A stretch of 64,000 nt of DNA from Ktedonobacter racemifer DSM 44963. Its GTDB lineage: Bacteria > Chloroflexota > Ktedonobacteria > Ktedonobacterales > Ktedonobacteraceae. Of the stretch, positions 35,515 to 44,480 are shown one piece after another. A program made the translations under genes and the position numbers. The stretch covers positions 744,001 through 808,000 of the forward strand of contig NZ_ADVG01000001.1 of NCBI RefSeq assembly GCF_000178855.1, in the 5' to 3' direction. The notes beneath the pieces were generated by a model. It was given only the letters and a program-made list of their open reading frames with translations. It was not told the DNA's origin and made no database searches. Positions within the stretch are counted from its first letter, which is position 1, and each line of letters starts with the position of its first letter.

Positions 35515-35958
35515 CTAAATGTCGAAGATGATCCTTGCCTGGTAAGAGCCACTGGCCTCATCACGAGTGATGGCGGCCTCGTGCCAGGTGACGGCCTTGA
35601 TCGCGCTTGCCAGTTCATGACGTTGGGCATCATATGCCTCACCCATCACTCGGGCTTGTAAACGCGTCTCGGTCAGATCCAGGATCTCGACATCGCGTAC
35701 GAGGAGAAACTGCGTATCAAACAGGAAGATCAGTTCATCGAGCCAGCCGATCAATAATGAGAGGTGATCATGGGCCTCGACTGTGACTTCCCGCATTGTC
35801 GTTGGCTTTATCTGCTCCAGCGCGATCATCAGACTCTCCATGCCCTGCGCGGCATGAGAAAAGAGTTCTGGTAGATCCCGACCATAGGCATGTAGCCCGA
35901 CATCCGCAGTATGCTCAAACACTTCATAGGGGTGCGCAAAGTTCTTCACGAGCGCCAA
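35515..35958 (-). CDS. Archease (RtcB activator)
   Basis: A 147-residue archease. The N-terminal FEHTADVGLHAYGRDLPELFSHAA and the C-terminal KAVTWHEAAI are the two signature blocks; the conserved Asp/His cluster that coordinates Ca in the family is present in these. Archease speeds RtcB turnover and guanylylation. It lies on the same strand as the RNA ligase and rtcB but about 880 bases upstream of the ligase gene, so it may have its own promoter. Confidence 0.93.
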   Translation of the reverse strand: MALVKNFAHPYEVFEHTADVGLHAYGRDLPELFSHAAQGMESLMIALEQIKPTTMREVTVEAHDHLSLLIGWLDELIFLFDTQFLLVRDVEILDLTETRLQARVMGEAYDAQRHELASAIKAVTWHEAAITRDEASGSYQARIIFDI

Positions 35959-36165
35959 CCTTTCCAGGACAGTCTCAGACAGGGGATATATGCAGAGGTA
36001 AAGCTATTACTGCGATACATATGACTGCCCTCCTTTTCCTATGAAGTATTAGTAGTAGATGCTTTAATAGTACCCACGACATTGTGATTTGTCAATACAT
36101 TTTGCCACCAAATTGAATGGCATCAATAAAATCAGAGCAATAACCCACTAATTATGCACAAGTAA

Positions 36166-36289
36166 GGCTCTGACACAACTTTGGTGAAGGATGAGCTTAT
36201 TGGACGAAAACCATTTTTCCTTTGAGCACGAAACAGAATCTCTACCAATGTATTATTTAAGAGCTTATCACCAAAGCTGTGTCAGAGCC
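36166..36289. repeat. MITE-like unit with 22-bp terminal inverted repeats
   Basis: Terminal repeats GGCTCTGACACAACTTTGGT (36166 onward) and its complement ending at 36289 match in 21 of 22 positions around an 80-base AT-rich centre. The termini look like those of a transposase-less insertion sequence. No target duplication was obvious. Confidence 0.65.
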
Positions 36290-36433
36290 AAAAGGCCAGA
36301 GCCTCGACCTCAGAAGCAATTCAGAGAGACAAACGTCATTGTGCAACGCCTGTCCTTTCAAAAATTAAATGGCGCTCAATTTGAAGAACTCTGTGGCCCA
36401 TATCTGGCCTCTCAGTGCTACTGAATTAATCTC

Positions 36434-36490
36434 CTCCATCGTCACTTCAGCGTGGCAATGTGCGCGAACCACGCTGAAGCGACGATGGAG
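36434..36490 (-). terminator. Hairpin downstream of the esterase gene
   Basis: Arms 36434-36455 and 36469-36490 pair over about 22 bp with one mismatch. It lies some 180 bases past the esterase stop codon and may be its terminator. Confidence 0.55.
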
Positions 36491-36667
36491 ACTCTTCCAA
36501 GCGTGTGGCAACTTTGGGTCCTTTTCACCTGACGAGCGATCCGAACCTGGCTCGATAAACACCTTTTCTGTGAACAATATCCGTGCGCAATGCTTGCATT
36601 ATTCCAAGCTTGGAAGGGCCACGAAGGGGAAACTCGGTTTCACCTCATAGCGAGGACCATTTGTGGA

Positions 36668-38317
36668 TCAGATCGCCAGCGTTCTGACGAAGAAATCGCT
36701 GATCAGGTGGACGAGCGCCTCAGGACCTGGCTGCTGCATGGCTCCTGCTGCAGAGGCAGCGAAGCCGTGTTCACCATGCTGTACCAGGACCAGTTGTGTG
36801 GGAACATTTGCCGCATGCAGCAGTTTGGCCAGTTCCAACGAGTGATGAAGGGCAATGAGTCCATCATCAGTCCCATGGATGATCAAGAAAGGGGGATCGC
36901 CGGGGGCGACGTAGGTCACTGGGCTGTTCGCACGTTGCTGTGCCACCGGCTCTCCTTCTCCAAAGGGATGTACCCAACTGGGTGAACCACTGAAATTCGT
37001 CAAATCGGTGAAGCCCCAGAGATCCCCCACAGCCTGCACCTGATTCGATTGATTGGAGTACTGGTCTCCATCGAAGCTGGGGTTGGTTCCTGTCGTCCCC
37101 AACATGGAGGCGATATAGCCCCCTTCACTATCGCCATACACCCCGATGCGTTGCGGGTTGATGCCGAGCACTGATGCATGAGCACGCAAAAAGCGCACAG
37201 CACATTTGGCATCATTGACCATTTCCTGCCCCGAGGCCAGTGGGATCAGGGGATAATCGATGGATCCGACCACAAAACCGCGCTGGAGAAGCTCATCACG
37301 AAGCTGCATGAAGTACACCCCATCGTAATCCGTTGGCAAGTCGCGGCTGTTGAGGAACCCGGCCCCCCCATGCACGTAGAAGACCACTGGCGCGGGGCGC
37401 AGGGCTTTGGTGGACGGTTCGGAGAGATCCATCGCAAGCGGGTTGCCGCCAGGACTACAATAGGCCAGCGTTGTCGTCTGACCGGCGGGCGCATTGATTA
37501 CCGATGAGACAGGGAACCACCCTCTGATGGCCGCTGTACTGCCACCCTCCCACAGGAGGAGGCTGACCACCAGCAATGCAGGCACCAGAACGAGAATCGT
37601 CCGCCCTGCTCTGGGCATCATGGCTCGGAGGCAAGGAACAAGAGCTCGCAGAAGCAAGACCAGTATGAGCAATCCAACAGCAGGAAGGAAGAGGGAAAGG
37701 AGGCTTTCAGGGAGTCCAGCAGAGGCAAAGAACGTCGCAAAGACTAGTTCAGCCGCGTAGGAGTTGACCGCAAAAAGAACCACCAAAGCCAAAAGGATGA
37801 GCAAAAGGATAAGAACGGGAAGAAAGCCCCATATGGTACGCCATGCACTCGACCTGGTAGTCCAGGTGCGAGCCGCTAGGCTGAGAAAAAAGAGGGCTGT
37901 GACTCCCTCAGTGAAGGGAAGAAAGCCATCTTGAAATCCAAGCGTCTCTGGCCGCCAACTCATCAGGCTGGAAGGTGAACCGATGGGTACACCAATGGTA
38001 CGAACCAGCACCCAAAACAGCAGTGCAGCCCCCTGGATGACAGCAGCGACGATGAGAAGGCGACGCACAGGAGTAGCCACGACCGCGACGGCAAAAGCAG
38101 CCTGGAGAATGGCACAGATCAACAAGAGCGTGGTCAGGAGCGCAAGTTGGGGCGGTTGTTTCAACACGCCAATCACATGAATGGTTGCTGCGCTTGCCGT
38201 GAGCAAGGCCGCCCAAGAGAGGAGCGCTCCGCGTTTGAGGGGATGAGCCGTAAGCCAGCCTGGGGTGGAGTGTGGGTGATGCGCAAAGAGAGGCATCCTT
38301 GTTTCGTGTGTTTTCAT
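36668..38317 (-). CDS. Membrane-anchored alpha/beta-hydrolase (esterase)
   Basis: About 549 residues. The first half has seven or eight membrane helices; the second half is an alpha/beta-hydrolase of the BD-FAE/carboxylesterase group facing outside. Oxyanion motif HGGAGF, nucleophile Ser in GVYGDSEGGYIA, acid in HGTDDGLI and catalytic His in QHGEHGF are all present. Likely deacetylates or hydrolyses ester-linked extracellular material. The start is uncertain: ATG 38317 is used, but a TTG at 38374 is in frame. The nearest same-strand upstream gene encodes a DUF4386-like protein. Confidence 0.8.
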   Translation of the reverse strand: MKTHETRMPLFAHHPHSTPGWLTAHPLKRGALLSWAALLTASAATIHVIGVLKQPPQLALLTTLLLICAILQAAFAVAVVATPVRRLLIVAAVIQGAALLFWVLVRTIGVPIGSPSSLMSWRPETLGFQDGFLPFTEGVTALFFLSLAARTWTTRSSAWRTIWGFLPVLILLLILLALVVLFAVNSYAAELVFATFFASAGLPESLLSLFLPAVGLLILVLLLRALVPCLRAMMPRAGRTILVLVPALLVVSLLLWEGGSTAAIRGWFPVSSVINAPAGQTTTLAYCSPGGNPLAMDLSEPSTKALRPAPVVFYVHGGAGFLNSRDLPTDYDGVYFMQLRDELLQRGFVVGSIDYPLIPLASGQEMVNDAKCAVRFLRAHASVLGINPQRIGVYGDSEGGYIASMLGTTGTNPSFDGDQYSNQSNQVQAVGDLWGFTDLTNFSGSPSWVHPFGEGEPVAQQRANSPVTYVAPGDPPFLIIHGTDDGLIALHHSLELAKLLHAANVPTQLVLVQHGEHGFAASAAGAMQQPGPEALVHLISDFFVRTLAI

Positions 38318-38462
38318 ACCTAAATTCTTTCTATAGCATGTTTCTTGTCTCTTGCACTCTTTAGCCTGATCCAACCGTCTTCTTGGAGGCTATTTCTGTC
38401 GTCGAGAGAGCATCATGTCGGAAAGACCAATTAGTTCTTCATGGGGAATGAATTGGTGTGCT

Positions 38463-38502
38463 ACCCGACAAACATAAGAGATTACGCTTATATTTGTCGG
38501 GT
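38463..38502 (-). terminator. Terminator after the DUF4386-like gene
   Basis: ACCCGACAAACATAAG pairs with CTTATATTTGTCGGGT with one mismatch and an 8-nt loop, directly downstream of the gene's stop codon. Confidence 0.7.
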
Positions 38503-38523
38503 CACGCTCTATTAAGCACGAGG

Positions 38524-39198
38524 TTATGCTGATACCGCTACCCGCTCCCGACCCAAAACCTGGCGCGATTCCATGAGCGCACGGATGATGAGCGTGATCG
38601 CAGCAATTGGGAACCACAACTCCTCAATGGCCTCGATAACCGCCAGCGTAGCGATTCCGTCGACAACAGGAGTGAAGAGGAAGAGACATCCGATGATGGC
38701 GAAGAGAGCACCAATTCCAATCGCTGCATACCCAAGCACTCGCGGCAAGACACGTGATTCCAGAATAACAAACCCTAATGGAATGATGAGTGCCGGGCCA
38801 GCCACGATGGAGTAGAGGTGCTGGACAGCATTAACGAAACTCAGGCTCATCTGGGCTGTGTTCAGGTTGTGCGCGTTCGCCGCTCCAAGATAAAAGGTGA
38901 CCTCGATCAGGTCTACGAGCATGAAGATACCAGCCCCAATGATCGTCGCCAGGCCCGCAAAGCGTGTCGTTGCCTTCGCCAAAATGACGAGTGCGAGCAC
39001 AAACAAGATGATGAGCAGCGGGCTAATAGCCTGCAACCAGGCTCCTATAAGGATAGCGTTGTGGTAATGCTTACCATAGGCAACTAGTTGTGCAGGGTCA
39101 GTTGGCGGAGCAGGATTGAGCGAGAAAGAGACAAAGAGAAAGACGACGCCCAGAATACAACCAAGGGCAGCCAGAATACTGAAGAGTCGCGTAGACAT
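38524..39198 (-). CDS. DUF4386-like membrane protein
   Basis: A 224-residue protein with six membrane helices. The order of helices and the polar stretch YGKHYHNAILIGAWLQAISPLL after the first segment resemble DUF4386 proteins; function unknown. No catalytic motif. Single-gene unit with its own terminator, divergent from the STAND/BTAD regulator 333 bases away. Confidence 0.65.
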   Translation of the reverse strand: MSTRLFSILAALGCILGVVFLFVSFSLNPAPPTDPAQLVAYGKHYHNAILIGAWLQAISPLLIILFVLALVILAKATTRFAGLATIIGAGIFMLVDLIEVTFYLGAANAHNLNTAQMSLSFVNAVQHLYSIVAGPALIIPLGFVILESRVLPRVLGYAAIGIGALFAIIGCLFLFTPVVDGIATLAVIEAIEELWFPIAAITLIIRALMESRQVLGRERVAVSA

Positions 39199-39531
39199 GC
39201 ATGTAGCTCCTTCATATGACTATTATTCGTTCTGAGACGAGCCTCTGCCTGTTGGAAAACCAAGCGAGAGAGCGCTCGCCATAAGTGTGATGCCGTGTCC
39301 CCAAATGGGGCCGGTTTCCATATCAGAAGTATAGAGGGCAAGATTTGAATCGCTCTTCGCACCATCTCTACATATGCTTCGCAGAACACTCGCTTTGACA
39401 GGAAAAACGCTTTTTGTTAATATGTAATTGCCTCTGCAAAAAGAAAAAGTGTACTGCCAGAAATATATATATTTACATTCACGTTGCTATATTTAATTGA
39501 CAAGCCTTTACAGACACAAGGACGAGGCGTA
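39199..39531. other. Divergent intergenic region
   Basis: Contains promoters for the DUF4386-like gene and the STAND/BTAD regulator. The part nearest the regulator (39410-39490) is AT-rich. No operator repeat could be singled out. Confidence 0.35.
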
Positions 39532-42500
39532 ATGCAAGACGCGTATATACTGCGAAAGCTCACCGGCCCACCACTCCCACAGACGCTCCTTCATCGAGAA
39601 GAGATCCTCTCACGCCTGAGTCTGGTGCTCACCGGAAAGACACAACAGCATTCCCAGCCACAGATTCAGGCCGCGTCAAAGCTTATCCTGCTTCTCGCTC
39701 CTGCTGGATATGGGAAAACCACCATCCTGGCAGACTTTGCGAGCCGGGGAAACGCTCGCTATTGCTGGTACATGCTTGACCGTACAGATAGCGATATCAT
39801 CACCTTCCTGCAACGACTCGTGCTCAGTATCCGTCAACAGCTTCCGAATTTTGGTGAAGAACTCGACGATATACTCGTGAGCATCGCCCAAGAACACATA
39901 AGGGAGACTGAAGGCATTTCACACCTCATTCCGTTGCTAGATGCTTTCCTCCAGGCTCTGGAAACGGAGACAAAGCAACAAGTGGTATTGCTCTTCTGCA
40001 ATTATCAGGAAGTGAATGATACACCGATCCTCAACCAGGTGACCAATTATCTGCTACGTGGCCTTCCACCTCATTACGCCCTGGTAATTGAGAGTCGGGC
40101 CATACCCGAGTTGGAATTCGCCCACCTGCTAGCTCACAACCAGGTTTATAGCTTCACACAAGATGATCTGCGCTTTTCCGCGCATGAGGTGGCCAGGCTG
40201 GCGCAGATCCAGGGCATTCCTTCGCTCAGCCCCGGAGAAGCTGAACAGTTGGAGTCGTCATTCGATGGCTGGATTTCAGGCATGCTCCTGGGAACGCGCC
40301 TGAGCAATATTCGTCTCCTTCAAGGAAAACGCATTCCAGGACCACGCGCACTTAACACCTCCATGCATCACCAGCAACTCTTCACGTATGTCGTTGACAG
40401 TGTCTTTCAGCGCTATCCAGATCTGTATACTTTCCTGCAAGAGGCCTGCATCCTGGAAGAGATGCTTCCTTCGCTCTGTGAAGAGGTCTTAGAAATTGAA
40501 CACGCTGAGGAATATCTACAAGAGTTGGAGCGCAATGGCCTCTTTGTGACTCATAGGAATGAAGGCGAGCAACAGGTCTATGTCTGCCACCAGGTACTGC
40601 GTGATCTCTTTCTTGAGGAGCTTGAGCGAAGCAATCCGCAACGTTTTCACGCTTTACATCAGCGGGCTATGCACAAGTTGGGCAAAGAACAACGCTATGA
40701 ACAAGCCATACACCACGCCTTGCAGGCCCAGGAAGATCTCATGGCTGCGCGTTTTATCATCGATATATTTCCAGGTATGTTTGGCCAGCAGCGCCTGACG
40801 ACCCTTATGCGCTGGTGTGATTTGCTCTCTCCTGCATTTCGTGAATATGCGCCCCAAATATTATTGATTCAGGCGCGTGTCTATTTGCGGTTATATAATC
40901 ACACCCAGGCATTGCCGCTGCTAGAGCGTGCAGAACAGGTGATATTCGATAAAAGCTCACTCATTCCGCCCGAACATCCACATTTGCTCTTAACAGAGAT
41001 ACGTATTTACAAAGGGTCAACCCTCTTCAGATATGGAGCCTATCAGCAAGCTGCCGACCAATGCCAGCAGGCCCTGGATGAGTTACCTGCACATGAAAAC
41101 GTACTGCGCGGGGAAGCCTATTCTATCATCGGGTTATCTTTGTGCTTGCGGGGTAACCTGCCGGCTGGCATAGCCGCCGTTCAGAAAACGTTGCAATTCT
41201 ATGGGCGCTCTAGTTCTGGCTATGAAGTAGCGCGTTTACACTCGATACTGGCTAACGCCTATCGCTGGCTTGGCAAACTGGAACTTGCTGAACATCACGT
41301 GATGAGGGCCATGACATGCCGACTGCAAATGCATGATATCTGTGGTCAAATAGAAGACCTCAACCGTCTGGGTCTTCTTAAAAGAAGCCAGGGAGCCATA
41401 CAAGAGGCCGAAGCTCATCTCCTACAAGCACTGGAATTAGCCCGTTCCCCTTTGCATTATGAATCTGGGCAAGCTTATGCCCTCGTCAATCTAGGCAACC
41501 TGTACTTTGATCAGGCAGCTTTTGAGCGGGCATTACGCACTTTAGAAGAGGGACTGGCACTGGCTGAAAAGCTACAGGATCGCTACCTAATAAATCATAC
41601 CTTGTGCATCATGGCGCTGACCTATCTCTCCCTGCAAGATGTGGAAACGGCTCATTTCCTGCTCTCCAATGCCCAGTTCTCGCCTACCCAAAATGAGCAG
41701 CCTGACTATGATCGCTTTCTCCATGATCTTACCTATAGTGCGCTTCTGCTGCATGAGGAGCATTATGACGAGGCACTCTCCTATCTTACAGCACTCCAAG
41801 CATCCCCAAGCACTACGGAAAAGGAATTAATGTTTGTGTTGCAGATACGCCTGGCAGCCTGTTATCTGGGGAAACAACAAAGCGAAGATACGCTGGCCTG
41901 CCTGCGCAAGGTGAAAACGGCTCTGGCTGATTCGAATGGATATGGCCTTTGTGTTTTAGCAGAACTCAGGAACCAGCCACGGCTAAAGCATACTCTCCAG
42001 ACCCACCCGGATCTCGCCCAATTGCGAACTCTTTTGCATCTAGAAGAGGTAGGCGCTCCCCAGCCTCTTGAAGAGCCTGTCTCTATGCCTGTGAGTAGCG
42101 TTGAACAGAAGAAAGGAAGCCGGCTAAGGATCTGCGCCATGGGTGAGCCTGCTGTCTTGATTGATGAGAATCCCGTTACCCGTTGGCGCATGGCACGCTC
42201 AATGGAACTCTTTTTCTTGCTATTGGATCAGGGCCATCCTTTACGCAAAGAGCAAATTATTGATGCGCTCTGGCAAAACTATGATAAGCAGAGTAATCAG
42301 GCCTTCCACTCGACCTTGTTCTACCTGCGTAAAGCTATTGGAGAGGCTTGTATCGTCTCGCAAGGAGGGACATACGTCCTCAACCTGGCGGCCCATTACG
42401 CCTCTATTGAGTATGATGTCGAGCTTTTTCAAGAACACTTTGTCAGAGGCAAACAGCTCCTTGAGCAAGAGGATGAGGAGGGCGCACAACGCGCTTTTGA

Positions 42501-42879
42501 GGCCATGCTTGCGTTGTACCAAGGCGACTATGTGCAGACCTTCTATAACGACTGGTCGAGTAGCCGACGCAATGAACTACGCCAGGAAAGTCTAGATGCT
42601 CACCGAGAGTTAGCATTGATAGCCTGGCATCACGAAAAGATAGCAACAAGCATGAAGCACTGGCAACAGATCCTGGCGAGCGATAACACTCAGGAAGAGG
42701 CACACTATGGCTTGATGCGCTGCTATGTTCGCCAGGGAAAGCGCAGTCTGGCGCTACGCCAGTATCGACAATGTGAGAAGATCTTACAAGAGGAGTTAGG
42801 GGCAAGGCCAGGCCCTACGCTCCAGCAGTTCTACCAACGACTAAACAATGCTACGTCCCAGATCAACAAGGACAAGTGA
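39532..42879 (+). CDS. STAND ATPase transcriptional regulator with C-terminal BTAD domain
   Basis: About 1115 residues, cytoplasmic. MalT-like NTPase: Walker A APAGYGKTT at 56-64 and a Walker B-like VVLLFCN. A winged-helix-like linker region and at least ten TPR-type repeats (about 430-830) follow. The C-terminus has an OmpR-type winged helix (LRICAMGEPAVLIDENPVTRW...RKEQIIDALW...YLRKAIGE) and a BTAD domain (YDVELFQEHF...EEAHYGLMRCYVRQGKRSLALRQYRQCEKIL). The DNA-binding part at the C-terminus, not the N-terminus as in SARP proteins, is a common layout in Ktedonobacteria. ATG 39532 is chosen over the TTG at 39484 because GGACGAGG precedes it. Confidence 0.88.
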   Translation: MQDAYILRKLTGPPLPQTLLHREEILSRLSLVLTGKTQQHSQPQIQAASKLILLLAPAGYGKTTILADFASRGNARYCWYMLDRTDSDIITFLQRLVLSIRQQLPNFGEELDDILVSIAQEHIRETEGISHLIPLLDAFLQALETETKQQVVLLFCNYQEVNDTPILNQVTNYLLRGLPPHYALVIESRAIPELEFAHLLAHNQVYSFTQDDLRFSAHEVARLAQIQGIPSLSPGEAEQLESSFDGWISGMLLGTRLSNIRLLQGKRIPGPRALNTSMHHQQLFTYVVDSVFQRYPDLYTFLQEACILEEMLPSLCEEVLEIEHAEEYLQELERNGLFVTHRNEGEQQVYVCHQVLRDLFLEELERSNPQRFHALHQRAMHKLGKEQRYEQAIHHALQAQEDLMAARFIIDIFPGMFGQQRLTTLMRWCDLLSPAFREYAPQILLIQARVYLRLYNHTQALPLLERAEQVIFDKSSLIPPEHPHLLLTEIRIYKGSTLFRYGAYQQAADQCQQALDELPAHENVLRGEAYSIIGLSLCLRGNLPAGIAAVQKTLQFYGRSSSGYEVARLHSILANAYRWLGKLELAEHHVMRAMTCRLQMHDICGQIEDLNRLGLLKRSQGAIQEAEAHLLQALELARSPLHYESGQAYALVNLGNLYFDQAAFERALRTLEEGLALAEKLQDRYLINHTLCIMALTYLSLQDVETAHFLLSNAQFSPTQNEQPDYDRFLHDLTYSALLLHEEHYDEALSYLTALQASPSTTEKELMFVLQIRLAACYLGKQQSEDTLACLRKVKTALADSNGYGLCVLAELRNQPRLKHTLQTHPDLAQLRTLLHLEEVGAPQPLEEPVSMPVSSVEQKKGSRLRICAMGEPAVLIDENPVTRWRMARSMELFFLLLDQGHPLRKEQIIDALWQNYDKQSNQAFHSTLFYLRKAIGEACIVSQGGTYVLNLAAHYASIEYDVELFQEHFVRGKQLLEQEDEEGAQRAFEAMLALYQGDYVQTFYNDWSSSRRNELRQESLDAHRELALIAWHHEKIATSMKHWQQILASDNTQEEAHYGLMRCYVRQGKRSLALRQYRQCEKILQEELGARPGPTLQQFYQRLNNATSQINKDK

Positions 42880-43028
42880 TAAAGAGTGCGAAGTGAGTGC
42901 GAAGTCGCTTGCAAGTGCCACTTGCTATACTCGCGATAAAAGCAGCGTGTACAGCGTTTGATTGAGCCACTCACTCGCGTCAGAGAGACAGATAGAGGTG
43001 GCTGGGCCTGAAAGGGGCGGAAGGCACT

Positions 43029-43235
43029 ATGTCCTGGCAGATCATCCATCGTATACTGGGCCTGGCTCTCGTCGACACGACATTCTGGCAGGCCCTGCAA
43101 AATGATCCTCGTACCGCTCTACGCGAAGGAGGTTTTCAGTTGACGGACAAAGAGCAAGAAGCCTTTTGCAATCTTCCCCGCAACAATTTAAGCGAGTTTA
43201 GCCAGCAATTACTCGAATCCCTCCCATCAGAGTAA
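43029..43235 (+). CDS. Small protein of the LigA-like/RiPP-leader-like type
   Basis: A 68-residue acidic protein, helical in outlook: ILGLALVDTTFWQALQNDPRTALREGGFQLTDKEQEAFCNLP. The pattern A-x-x-D-x-x-F-x-x-x-L-x-x-D-P-x-x-A-L...G-x-x-L-x-x-x-E resembles the Os_LigA fold and the leader part of Franean1_4349-type RiPP precursors. A single Cys lies at about residue 46. A GGCGGAAGG motif precedes the ATG. It starts 149 bases after the STAND/BTAD regulator gene on the same strand and may be its partner. No modification enzyme is next to it. Confidence 0.65.
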   Translation: MSWQIIHRILGLALVDTTFWQALQNDPRTALREGGFQLTDKEQEAFCNLPRNNLSEFSQQLLESLPSE

Positions 43236-43262
43236 ACAATCCTTCTGCATCAAGTGACGACT

Positions 43263-43284
43263 CCCCACGGCTACAAGCCGGGGG
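43263..43284. repeat. Right-end hairpin of the IS200/IS605-type element
   Basis: CCCC and CGGCT pair with AGCCG and GGGG around an ACA loop. Ends of this type are bound by Y1 transposase and form the 3' portion of the TnpB guide RNA. Confidence 0.7.
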
Positions 43285-44406
43285 CTTCTGGAATGACTCG
43301 GCTGTGTCGTCCCACAGCTTGAAGACCGTCAGATAAGATATTTAGGCTGCCATTGTGGTCGCGGTGGATGACCAGACCGCACTGAGAGCATTCGTAGATC
43401 CGCACAGACAGCGGCATCTGCTGGCGATGACCACAGGCTGAACAAGTCTGACTCGTATAGGCCGGGTTCACTCGCACCACTTGCCGCCCAGCCTCCTCCG
43501 CTTTAGCTTGCAAGCGTGTGAAGAACATCGACCACGACGCATCGGCAATCGACTTCGCCAGTTTCGGATTTTTCACCATATTGCGCACGACCAGGGCTTC
43601 CACCGCAAGCAACCCGAACTGCTTGACGAGGTGGCGGACCTCTTGTTCAATGAAGTTCTTGCGACGGTTCCCTATCCGCTCATGGACGCGTGCCACCACC
43701 TTGCGCTTCTTCGCTCGTTGCTTGCTCCCTTGGGGCGCTTTGGAGAGCTTGCGTCCTGCGCGAGCGAGCGCCGCCTCTTCTGCGCGCAAAAAGCGCGGAT
43801 TGGCAATCTCTTCCCCCAGGACAAATAGGCAAAGGTTTTCAGCCCGACGTCAATGCCGACCGCTTCTTCAGAGACAGGCAGGCGCTTGCTGATGATGTCT
43901 TCGCCCTCCATCTCCACACTGATCGAGACAAACCATTTCCCGGTCGGGGTCCGTTTGACAATGGCCGTCTTTGGCGTCCCCTTGATGGCCCGGTGCATCA
44001 CCATCTTCACATGCCCTAATTTCGCCAGAACGAGGGTTGCCTTATTCTTCTTGCTTGCTGGCAGAATGTTGAAGCTATTGCCATATTGTTTAAAGGTCAG
44101 TGAGTCATAGCGAAAGCGTGACTTAAACCGGGGATAGCCTGGCTTATGCCCTTGCTCAACCCGCCGAAAAAAGTCGTCAAAGGCTCGATCCACCCGCTTG
44201 ACGACATCCTGAAGCACCTGCGATGGCACCTCATTCAATGCCGGGCACACTTGCTTGCAAGCGGGCAACTCTGCACATTGATGCTCATAGGAGAGGGAGA
44301 CGCCGGCCATGCGATAGGCACTTTTGCGTTCATCGAGCGCCGCATTGTAGACCTCACAGCACAAGCCAAGCCACGCTTCTAGCTTCTGTCTTTGCTTGCG
44401 GCTGGG

Positions 44407-44480
44407 ATAAACTAAGCGCATGGGTCGCCCCATCCGCTCGTCTGCAAAACCGAGCATGAAGATTTCTCTTCACTCGGCTC
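44407..44480 (-). ncRNA. Group II intron domains V and VI
   Basis: Domain V is 44447-44480 on the minus strand, exactly 34 nt: GAGCCGAG pairs with CTCGGTTT, then TGAAGA with TCTTCA, capped by a GAAA tetraloop, with the standard 2-nt bulge. Domain VI follows as AGCGGATGGG paired with CCCATGCGCT around a GCGA loop, ending TTAGTTTAT at the splice site. Confidence 0.9.

Larger units (their letters stand above)
35959..36667. other. Gene-poor stretch with two inverted-repeat structures
   Basis: Holds the archease promoter region, a small MITE-like unit (36166-36289) and a hairpin (36434-36490). The only longer frame (36191-36424) is built across the inverted repeat and is not credible as a gene. 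Confidence 0.5.

Noticed and set aside
36191..36424. 77-residue frame
   Set aside because: Built across a MITE-like inverted repeat, without a ribosome-binding site or recognisable features.
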